Shown here: positions 1-5,632 of the stretch, piece after piece
How the letters are laid out: the number at the start of each line of letters is the position of its first letter
How positions within the stretch are numbered: position 1 is the stretch's first letter
NCBI GenBank assembly: GCA_023433445.1
Contig: JAEZCS010000126.1
Location: forward strand, 1-6,876
Reading direction: 5' to 3'
Source of the DNA: Pseudomonadota bacterium
GTDB lineage: Bacteria > Pseudomonadota > Alphaproteobacteria > Sphingomonadales > Sphingomonadaceae
Length of the DNA stretch: 6,876 nt
Program-made: the position numbers and the translations under genes
Notes under the pieces: model-generated
What the model saw: only the letters and a program-made list of their open reading frames with translations
Databases searched by the model: none
What the model was told of the DNA's origin: nothing

Positions 1-213
1 GAACCGGCCATTGAAATCCATCGAAGCAGGCGGACGGCTGTACGCCGCTACTCTCATTCGATGATCATTTAGTGAACTGCAATGCTGCCATTTGCCGAAT
101 TCGCTTGCTGATCGATAATCGTAGAGCACTTTTGGCAGCGCCTGTGCCAATGTTAGCAGCAGGCGGTGCTGCTTGCCGCCCTTCAATCGATTAAAGCGAG
201 GTTCGGCCGCCAT
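1..213 (-). CDS. Possible partial gene downstream of the dehydrogenase, running off the left edge (weak)
   Basis: A leftward frame stays open for 71 codons from an ATG at 213 to the window edge. That ATG overlaps the last 23 bases of the dehydrogenase gene in another frame. Further in-frame ATGs lie at 57 and 21; the last would give a protein beginning MDFNGRF. I do not recognise the product. No Shine-Dalgarno sequence is visible before any of the three starts, and codon use is mixed, with many codons ending in A or T, unlike the genes upstream. A third gene in this leftward operon would be natural, and the ATG at 21 is the most family-like start, but a stop-free run of this length can occur by chance. 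The bases to the left of the window would settle it. Confidence 0.2.
   Translation of the reverse strand, partial: MAAEPRFNRLKGGKQHRLLLTLAQALPKVLYDYRSASEFGKWQHCSSLNDHRMRVAAYSRPPASMDFNGRF
155..173. repeat. Small perfect hairpin after the dehydrogenase gene
   Basis: AGCAGCA (155-161) and TGCTGCT (167-173) pair perfectly around a five-base GGCGG loop. The hairpin begins 17 bases beyond the stop codon of the leftward dehydrogenase. No run of T follows it in the leftward direction, so it does not look like a classic intrinsic terminator. It could affect mRNA decay, or be chance. Confidence 0.3.
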
Positions 214-973
214 CGATCGCGAGGATCGTGCCCGTGAGAGGGGACGCCTTGTCGGACACCAGGAACAGGGCGCTTTTCGCGACCTCTTCGATTTCCAGTA
301 TCCGGCCCATGGGCATCTGCCTGACGAGCTCGTCGACAATATGCTTCGTCTCTTGATTGGCCAGCAAGCCCTCGATCATAGGGGTTCTGATCGATGCCGG
401 GCAGATTGCATTGACCCGTATGTTGTTCTTGGCGAGTTCGACGGCCATCATCTTGGTAAGCAGGATCAGTCCGTGCTTGGCGATCGGATAGGTTGGCGCA
501 CTGCCCACCGGCGGCTTGAGCGCGGCGGCTGAACTGGTGAACAGGATCGATCCGCCGCCGCGTTTCAGCATTTCGTCAACTGCAAGCCGGGCGCCGAAGA
601 AGCCCGCCTTCAGGTGGACGTTCATCTGCTGGTCCCAGTCTTCCTCCGTCAGGTTACGATGATAACCGGCTTCCTCGGCTGAGACTGCTTTGCTGGCGGT
701 ACCTGCATTGTGCCAGAAGATGTCGACGCCGCCATAGGTTTGCGCGGCGAAGGCCATCAGCCTTTTAAGATTGCTCACGACGGTAACATCACAGCGGCAA
801 TAGGCGGCCTGGTTTTCAGCTTCGCGAATATCTTTGGCCGTAGCCTCTCCGGCTTCGTCATTCATGTCGCTGATGATGAGCTTTGCCCCCTCTGCTGCAA
901 AGAGGATGGCGGCCTCGCGACCTATGCCGGATGCTGAGCCGGTGATGACGGCGACCTTGTCTTTGAGTTGCAT
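191..973 (-). CDS. SDR-family NAD(P)-dependent oxidoreductase
   Basis: A 260-residue classical short-chain dehydrogenase/reductase, a cytoplasmic enzyme that oxidises an alcohol or reduces a carbonyl with a nicotinamide cofactor. The Rossmann glycine motif TGSASGIG is at residues 11-18. Asp36 ends the second strand (IISD), which in this family favours NAD over NADP. Other landmarks are CDV at 61-63, NAG at 89-91, Asn118, Ser148 and the catalytic YPIAK at 162-166 (Tyr162, Lys166). The usual PG after the catalytic helix reads PA here (CPASIRTP, 191-198), and the C-terminal DGG is at 254-256. Length is normal. Start: ATG at 973, with GGGA nine bases upstream. The PrpD-family gene ends 33 bases upstream on the same strand, so the two are probably co-transcribed and act in one pathway. 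The family is secure; the substrate is unknown. Confidence 0.95.
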   Translation of the reverse strand: MQLKDKVAVITGSASGIGREAAILFAAEGAKLIISDMNDEAGEATAKDIREAENQAAYCRCDVTVVSNLKRLMAFAAQTYGGVDIFWHNAGTASKAVSAEEAGYHRNLTEEDWDQQMNVHLKAGFFGARLAVDEMLKRGGGSILFTSSAAALKPPVGSAPTYPIAKHGLILLTKMMAVELAKNNIRVNAICPASIRTPMIEGLLANQETKHIVDELVRQMPMGRILEIEEVAKSALFLVSDKASPLTGTILAIDGGRTSL

Positions 974-1006
974 GATTGTTCGTCCCTTTCGGTGAAAAGA
1001 TCAGCC

Positions 1007-2422
1007 TCAGCCGACCGAGGCAAAAACATCCGCTACGTTGCTGACCTCTTCGAGGTTCTTGAATTGGTGCACCGCCCAATCAAGCCTTTCGGCAGGCACC
1101 GGTCGTGCCGCATAGGATGCGCAGTCCTTGAACTTCGCGATCAAACCGTCCCAAGTCATCGGCTTTTCAGGATGTCCGTAGGCGCGCGGCTGGCGTCGGG
1201 ATAATGTGCGTCCGTCTCGCGTGATGATCTCCAACTCACCGCCAGGGAAGCCGGATCCGGGCAGGAAATTGTAGCTTTCGTCGTACCGCGAATAGACCCT
1301 GTCCGCCATCGCGAGCAGCTGCTCGTCGCGAAGATTGTCTTCAAAGAAGTCGCGGATGGTCACGTCTCCCCGCTGCATCGCGATCGCGACCGAAAAGGGA
1401 ATGCTGAGCTTTGCCAACATGCCGTTACGCGGCCGACGCCATTCATCGAGCGGTTCGGTCTGGCCGCGCGCGAAGTCACCGACGGTAACGGTGATCGCTT
1501 CAACGTCATCTGGCGACAGATCATGCTCGCGGATGATTTCACGGATCATGTCGATATGCACATGAGTGAAGCCGCAAGACGGCCATGGTTTGAAGCCATC
1601 CCTGCGCACGTCCCAGCGTTGACCGAGTTCGCCGACCAGCACTTCGCGATCATAGTCCCCGCCATAATAGACGTTCCAGAAGCCCGCGGGCCCTTCAAGG
1701 CTGTTGCGGACGCCGCTGATGTTGCGCTGGGCCATGAGCGCGGCGCGCACGCCGACTTCGCCAGGAACGGCATGGCCGAAGCCGCGTATGGTGGAATCCT
1801 TGCCGAACACGATTTCATGGGTGCCCGCCGACTGGATGAAGGCGAGGCCAAGCGCATTGACCGTCCTGTCCCAGTCGAGACCCAGCAACTTGCAACAGGC
1901 CAGCGTTGCCGCGAATACGCCGAACACGGGCGCGGGGTGCCACGGGGCCATCTTGCCGCCCGGCTTGCCCGCCGCCAAGGTCATGCGGCATTGCAGATCG
2001 ACGCCCAGCGCCACTGCAGTGATGAACGCCTTGCCATCGATGTTGCCGAGCCGCTCAGCCATGGCGATGGCGGCGGGCATCACGGGCGAGGAAATATGGG
2101 CGGCGTCCGGGTGGAGGTCGCTAAAATCCTGACAATTAGCCATGGCTCCGTTGACATAGCCTGCATGCCAAGCGGGCAACTTGCGGCCGAAGCCAAGGAT
2201 GGTCGCCTCTTCCTTGCCGCCAGCGTCGAGCATCAGGTCGACTAGTTCGCGCGCTTCGGGAGAGGTCGTACTGGCGGGAATGATAACGCCAACGGTATCA
2301 AGGATGGCCTTCTTGGTCATATCGACCACGTCAGCTGGGATATCTTCGTAGGAATGCCGAGCGGAATGCCGGGCGAAGGTGAAAGCTGCGTCTTCCAGCG
2401 GAGGAGTCGGCGATAGTGTCAT
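1007..2422 (-). CDS. MmgE/PrpD family protein (PrpD-fold dehydratase/decarboxylase/epimerase-like)
   Basis: A 471-residue cytoplasmic protein of the MmgE/PrpD fold. Members include 2-methylcitrate dehydratase, cis-aconitate decarboxylase and iminodisuccinate epimerase, all acting on small polycarboxylates. Family signatures seen: the N-terminal helical segment with KKAILDTVGV (37-46), the active-site stretch DFSDLHPDAAH (99-109; Asp99, His104, His109), WHPAPVFG (161-168; His162), and FKPWPSCGFTH (277-287; His287). Full length for the family. It is the first gene of the leftward unit, 33 bases ahead of the dehydrogenase, with its start facing marR. The ribosome site is weak (GGCGGGA). No prpB or prpC homologue is in the window, so methylcitrate-cycle PrpD is not indicated, and the many broadly named family members in catabolic clusters fit better. 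Substrate and reaction type are unknown. The usual active-site lysine is not obvious where I would expect it. Confidence 0.93.
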   Translation of the reverse strand: MTLSPTPPLEDAAFTFARHSARHSYEDIPADVVDMTKKAILDTVGVIIPASTTSPEARELVDLMLDAGGKEEATILGFGRKLPAWHAGYVNGAMANCQDFSDLHPDAAHISSPVMPAAIAMAERLGNIDGKAFITAVALGVDLQCRMTLAAGKPGGKMAPWHPAPVFGVFAATLACCKLLGLDWDRTVNALGLAFIQSAGTHEIVFGKDSTIRGFGHAVPGEVGVRAALMAQRNISGVRNSLEGPAGFWNVYYGGDYDREVLVGELGQRWDVRRDGFKPWPSCGFTHVHIDMIREIIREHDLSPDDVEAITVTVGDFARGQTEPLDEWRRPRNGMLAKLSIPFSVAIAMQRGDVTIRDFFEDNLRDEQLLAMADRVYSRYDESYNFLPGSGFPGGELEIITRDGRTLSRRQPRAYGHPEKPMTWDGLIAKFKDCASYAARPVPAERLDWAVHQFKNLEEVSNVADVFASVG

Positions 2423-2462
2423 GGAAATTCCCGCCTAGGGTTTGGGTGAGCTGTGAACGGAG

Positions 2463-2492
2463 TTGTCCCGCTTGAATAACTGCTTGTATAAT
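2463..2492 (+). promoter_or_regulatory. Candidate promoter of marR
   Basis: A consensus -10 hexamer TATAAT at 2487-2492 lies 18 bases after TTGTCC (2463-2468), a moderate match to the -35 box. It predicts a transcript start near 2499, about 75 bases before the preferred ATG of marR. The -10 box sits inside the palindromic operator candidate, so a bound repressor would block it. This is motif matching only. Confidence 0.45.
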
Positions 2493-2495
2493 ACA
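2484..2495. promoter_or_regulatory. Candidate MarR operator, copy 1 (TTGTATAATACA)
   Basis: TTGTATAATACA contains the perfect inverted repeat TGTAT-A-ATACA (2485-2495). The identical 12-mer recurs at 3105-3116, in the other intergenic region flanking marR. This copy lies between the divergent prpD-family and marR genes and overlaps the -10-like hexamers of both. MarR-family dimers typically bind AT-rich palindromes of this kind next to their own genes. An imperfect palindrome ACTTATATAGGT (2495-2506) adjoins it and may extend the site. Binding by the product of the adjacent gene is inferred. Confidence 0.6.
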
Positions 2496-2516
2496 CTTAT
2501 ATAGGTGGCAACGAAA
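2488..2516 (-). promoter_or_regulatory. Candidate promoter of the leftward prpD-family/SDR operon
   Basis: Read leftward, TATTAT (complement of 2488-2493, five of six matches to the -10 consensus) lies 17 bases after a weak -35-like TTTCGT (complement of 2511-2516). The -10 falls within the same palindrome as the marR -10, so one bound dimer could silence both directions. A competing -35-like TTGCCA is also present but is spaced less well. Confidence 0.35.
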
Positions 2517-2564
2517 AGTTTGTATGGTGCATGTATCTCTGGCCAAATACGTTCGAAGCGGGCA

Positions 2565-2572
2565 GAGGGAGG
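2565..2572 (+). promoter_or_regulatory. Ribosome binding site deciding the marR start
   Basis: GAGGGAGG directly precedes the ATG at 2574. It favours that start over the upstream in-frame GTG at 2505, which has only AGG a few bases away and lies almost on the predicted transcript start. Confidence 0.65.
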
Positions 2573-2573
2573 T

Positions 2574-3062
2574 ATGAAAAAACGTCCCTCCCAAGCCGCC
2601 CAGCGGATCGGCAAGGCGCTTATCGACCTGCGGCGCAACCCTCAGAATCGCGCAATCCAGCGCAAAATCTATTCCGTCGGTGACCATGAGCTGACCCCGG
2701 TGCAGGTGGATATCCTTGAGGTGGTCGTGGCCAGGCCCGGTCAGCGCATGAACGAACTGGCGCGAACGCTGGGCGTCGACGCCTCAACGGTGAGCCGCAC
2801 GGTCGTTCCCTTGCTCAACCTCCAGCTGATTGAACGTCGTCCTGGGGAGCAGGACCGACGGATGATGCGGCTGTTCCCAACGTCTGCGGGGCTCCAGCAG
2901 GCTCAGACTATAGTCGAGTCCCGCGAGGCGATGATGCGTGAGGTGCAGAGCCATTTTACGCCAGAGCGTATGGAAATGTTCGCGGAGCTGCTGGAGGAAT
3001 ATATCGCTGCCGTCAGCACTGCAGGGCGCGCGCTTCTAAAGATGAATGAACACGGCCAGTGA
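2574..3062 (+). CDS. MarR-family transcriptional regulator
   Basis: A 162-residue winged-helix regulator of typical MarR length, expected to act as a dimer and to release DNA when it binds a small, often aromatic or acidic, ligand. An N-terminal helix (about 6-30) leads to the DNA-binding part: TPVQVDILEVV (41-51), MNELARTLGV (59-68), recognition helix DASTVSRTVVPLL (69-81), and wing IERRPGEQDRRMMRLFPT (86-103) with the family's D-x-R core (Asp94, Arg95, Arg96). C-terminal helices for dimerisation follow. The ATG at 2574 is preferred because of its strong ribosome site; an upstream GTG at 2505 would add 23 residues that do not look like MarR sequence. The gene is divergent from the prpD-family/SDR unit and upstream of the receptor. 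Identical palindromes lie on both sides, which suggests it represses itself and both neighbours. The family is clear; the ligand is unknown. Confidence 0.93.
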   Translation: MKKRPSQAAQRIGKALIDLRRNPQNRAIQRKIYSVGDHELTPVQVDILEVVVARPGQRMNELARTLGVDASTVSRTVVPLLNLQLIERRPGEQDRRMMRLFPTSAGLQQAQTIVESREAMMREVQSHFTPERMEMFAELLEEYIAAVSTAGRALLKMNEHGQ

Positions 3063-3104
3063 CTGGCCAAAAAGGACAAATTACACATATCCGGAAGAAA
3101 ACAA

Positions 3105-3116
3105 TTGTATAATACA
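3105..3116. promoter_or_regulatory. Candidate MarR operator, copy 2 (TTGTATAATACA)
   Basis: An exact repeat of the 12-mer at 2484-2495, with palindromic core TGTAT-A-ATACA at 3106-3116, in the gap between marR and the receptor. TATAAT (3108-3113) inside it could be the receptor's -10 box, giving a leader of about 80 bases, but no convincing -35 is seen. A degenerate copy, TTGTATGATGAA (3121-3132, nine of twelve matches), begins 16 bases further on and contains a second -10-like TATGAT (3124-3129). The sites suggest the receptor has its own regulated promoter rather than only reading through from marR. Confidence 0.6.
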
Positions 3117-3186
3117 GATATTGTATGATGAAACTAAGCTCCTTCAGGTGAAGATCGCTCGGCAGTACCGAACGACGCATCAGAAC

Positions 3187-3192
3187 GGGAGG
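3187..3192 (+). promoter_or_regulatory. Ribosome binding site deciding the receptor start
   Basis: GGGAGG lies six bases before the ATG at 3199 and abuts the in-frame ATG at 3193. The spacing favours 3199. The far-upstream in-frame ATG at 3046 has no such site and would overlap marR. Confidence 0.7.
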
Positions 3193-3198
3193 ATGGCG

Positions 3199-5499
3199 AT
3201 GAAGGTGATCAAGGGCGCTGTCATACTTGGCGTAGCAGCGATGGGCACACCGTGTCTCGCCCAGGTAAGTCAGGAAGGCGGGAGCGCCTTGACAGCCGAA
3301 GCACGGCCGAGATCGGACAGCTCGCTAGAAGACATCGTTGTTACCGCCCGCCGCCGCGAGGAGCGCGTTCAGTCGGTTCCGGTCAGCATTACTGCAGTAA
3401 ACGCTGGTGCGTTGGAGCGCCTTCGCATCGACCAGCCCGATAAGCTGCAGAATTTGGTCCCTAACCTCGCCAGCACGCCAATGCCATCCGTGGTAGGCGG
3501 GTCGGTTACATTCATCCGCGGGGTCGGGACCAGCGAGCTGTTGCTGAGCGTGGATTCGCCGATTGCGACCTATGTTGACGGCGTCTATTTGGGACGCAAT
3601 GTGAGCGCCAATCTCGGCGTGATTACGCCAGCGCGAGCGGAAGTCCTGCGCGGCCCACAAGGAACGCTGTTCGGGCGCAATACCACCGGCGGCGCGATAT
3701 CACTCACCACGCCAAAGCCTGGCGAGGATCTGGCGCTGGAGGTCAAGGGCGGCATCGCCTCGTTCCACGAACGCTCGGGCCAGTTCCGCTTGGACACCGG
3801 GTCGATCGGCCAGACTGGCCTCAGCGCAATCATCGCCTATCAGCATCGGGAGAGCCACGGCATTGTGGACAATCCGCTGACGGCTGGGAAATATGATCCC
3901 GGCGCGACCAACAGCGATGCTCTGTTCGGGAAGCTGCATGGCGAATGGGGTGCGCTGACGGTCGACTACACCTTTGACTATGCCAACATTCACGGAGCAC
4001 CCGGCGCATTCCAGATCACCACTGCGACGCAGCCTTTCCGTGATTATTACGCCCAATCACCCGCGCTAGGCGGCGCGTCGCTGGTGATCGATCCTGAGCG
4101 TCGCGGCACGCTGGCGTTTCGTCCGATGAAGCGGCAGACAGTGGAAACTTACGGGCACGCACTGACGGCGGCTCTTGACCTTTCCGATAAACTTACCGTC
4201 AAGTCGATAACCGCTTATCGTGACTATGACGGAACTCAGCCCAACCCCTATGTTTCGTCCGGACTCCTCGGTGTGACCACAGCTGGTATTGCCGAAGTCT
4301 ATCCATTTCAGTCCGATGAGGCCACCTACAGAACCCAGCATCAGTTTTCGCAGGAATTGCAGATGCTGGGTACATTCGATGAGTTCGACTTCGTCATCGG
4401 AGGCTTTTATTTTCGTGAAAAGGCGGAGGAATTAGCGCCGACATCTTATACCTTCCTGCTCCCACCTGCGAGAACAGTGGGCCTCAACCTTTCCGGGGCC
4501 ACCAATTATAAGGTCGCTGCACGATCCTACGCCGTGTTCGGGCAAGCCAGCTACCGTCCTGATTTTGCCGGAGATCGCCTAGAGCTGACGGTTGGCGCGC
4601 GGTACACGAAGGACAAGAAGTCAATCGACCAGACCAGCGCCACTGCACGATCGGCCGCGCGCAGCTATGACAACGTGTCGTACAATGCTTCAGTCGCTTA
4701 CAAACTTTTGCCGCAAACGCTCTTATTTGGTCGCGTCGGCACGGGCTATCGTTCCGGCGGCTTCAACGCTCGTGCGGGCGCGGGAGTGGACCTCATTTTC
4801 GCTCCTGAGAAGGTCAAGAGCTACGAGCTGGGCCTCAAGAGTGACTGGTTCGGCGGGATGTTACGCACCAACCTGGCCGCATTCTACACCGATTACGCCA
4901 ACTTGCAGGTCACCCAATATACCGGAACGGGCGGCGGGGGCGGCACGGGCTTCACTCGCAATGCGGACGCGACGCTGAAGGGTTTCGAACTGGAGGCTGT
5001 GGTTGCACCGACCAAAAGCCTGCGCCTTGAAGGGAGCGTCGGCTATGTAAAGGCGCGTTTCGATCAGATCTTTTTCCCCAACCCTGTCACCGGCGCGCTG
5101 ACAAATTATGCTGCGATCAGCCATCTTCCTTATGTGCCTGCCTGGACCACCCACGGGGCAGCGACCTACACATTCGAACCGATAGCCAATGGCATGGTGC
5201 CTTCGGTGCGGGTGGATTATTCCTGGCGCAGCCGACGCTGGTTCCACACGAACAACCTGTCCAACCTCAACCCGTTCAACGACGTAATAGCTGACAATGG
5301 CTACGATCTCCTTGGCGCAAGCGTCGTGCTGGCCAATATTCCCATAGGCGCCGCGAAGGGGCAGCTGTCGCTTTTCGCCGAGAATCTGCTGAACGAAGAG
5401 TATCGCGTTCAAGGTGTAGACTTCGGCTCCCTGGGGTTCGCAGGCAACGTCTACGGTACGCCGCGGCGGATCGGCGCAGATGTGAAGCTCAGCTTTTGA
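3199..5499 (+). CDS. TonB-dependent outer-membrane receptor
   Basis: A 766-residue ligand-gated outer-membrane channel powered by TonB-ExbB-ExbD. Residues 1-21 form a signal peptide (basic MKVIK, hydrophobic core, likely cut after CLA); there is no lipobox. A TonB box, EDIVVTA, lies at 44-50. The plug domain (about 52-172) contains the conserved RGPQGTLFGRNTTGGAI at 151-167. The rest is a beta barrel ending in DVKLSF, with the terminal Phe needed by the barrel assembly machinery. A glycine-rich stretch (576-583) probably sits in an outer loop. Length is normal. The start at 3199 is chosen because it gives a clean signal peptide and good ribosome-site spacing; the same frame is open back to 3046, but that would overlap marR and put the palindrome inside the gene. 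Such receptors are abundant in sphingomonads and often sit with catabolic genes. No feature identifies the ligand, so a siderophore role cannot be excluded, though the context favours a carbon substrate. Confidence 0.95.
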   Translation: MKVIKGAVILGVAAMGTPCLAQVSQEGGSALTAEARPRSDSSLEDIVVTARRREERVQSVPVSITAVNAGALERLRIDQPDKLQNLVPNLASTPMPSVVGGSVTFIRGVGTSELLLSVDSPIATYVDGVYLGRNVSANLGVITPARAEVLRGPQGTLFGRNTTGGAISLTTPKPGEDLALEVKGGIASFHERSGQFRLDTGSIGQTGLSAIIAYQHRESHGIVDNPLTAGKYDPGATNSDALFGKLHGEWGALTVDYTFDYANIHGAPGAFQITTATQPFRDYYAQSPALGGASLVIDPERRGTLAFRPMKRQTVETYGHALTAALDLSDKLTVKSITAYRDYDGTQPNPYVSSGLLGVTTAGIAEVYPFQSDEATYRTQHQFSQELQMLGTFDEFDFVIGGFYFREKAEELAPTSYTFLLPPARTVGLNLSGATNYKVAARSYAVFGQASYRPDFAGDRLELTVGARYTKDKKSIDQTSATARSAARSYDNVSYNASVAYKLLPQTLLFGRVGTGYRSGGFNARAGAGVDLIFAPEKVKSYELGLKSDWFGGMLRTNLAAFYTDYANLQVTQYTGTGGGGGTGFTRNADATLKGFELEAVVAPTKSLRLEGSVGYVKARFDQIFFPNPVTGALTNYAAISHLPYVPAWTTHGAATYTFEPIANGMVPSVRVDYSWRSRRWFHTNNLSNLNPFNDVIADNGYDLLGASVVLANIPIGAAKGQLSLFAENLLNEEYRVQGVDFGSLGFAGNVYGTPRRIGADVKLSF

Positions 5500-5515
5500 G
5501 CGCCGCTTGAGAAAG

Positions 5516-5567
5516 TTTGCTGCAAATCGCGCTCGAGCAACATGCTGATATGCTGATCCATCGCGCT
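5516..5567. repeat. Cluster of short repeats between receptor and transporter
   Basis: The 133-base gap between the receptor and the MFS gene holds several small symmetric elements: palindrome TTTGC-T-GCAAA (5516-5526), palindrome GCTCGAGC (5531-5538), tandem repeat ATGCTGAT twice (5542-5549, 5550-5557), and direct repeat ATCGCGCT (5526-5533 and 5560-5567) enclosing the tandem pair. No intrinsic terminator and no clear promoter is visible. These may be regulator sites for the transporter gene, or chance; the TTGTATAATACA operator is absent here. Confidence 0.3.
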
Positions 5568-5632
5568 GCGAATTACGTCGCCGCCTGCAATCGTGCCGGC
5601 TCGCTTTCCCCGAATGCCAAGGTCATCTCAGC

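Noticed and set aside
155..173. Intrinsic terminator for the leftward operon
   Set aside because: The stem-loop is perfect but no T run follows it in the direction of transcription.
1523..2245. Long rightward open frame (240 codons) opposite the PrpD-family gene
   Set aside because: It is fully antisense to a gene with clear family motifs, its product resembles no family I know, and GC-rich DNA commonly gives such mirror frames.
1007..2422. Calling the PrpD-family gene prpD (2-methylcitrate dehydratase)
   Set aside because: No methylcitrate synthase or lyase gene is nearby, and the active-site pattern looks divergent. Only the family name is supportable.
2331..2687. Leftward open frame (118 codons) spanning the divergent intergenic region
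   Set aside because: It overlaps both the PrpD-family start and the MarR start, runs through the promoter region and has no recognisable domain.
4861..5412. Leftward open frame (183 codons) opposite the receptor barrel
   Set aside because: Antisense to a well-supported beta barrel; no ribosome site or recognisable domain.
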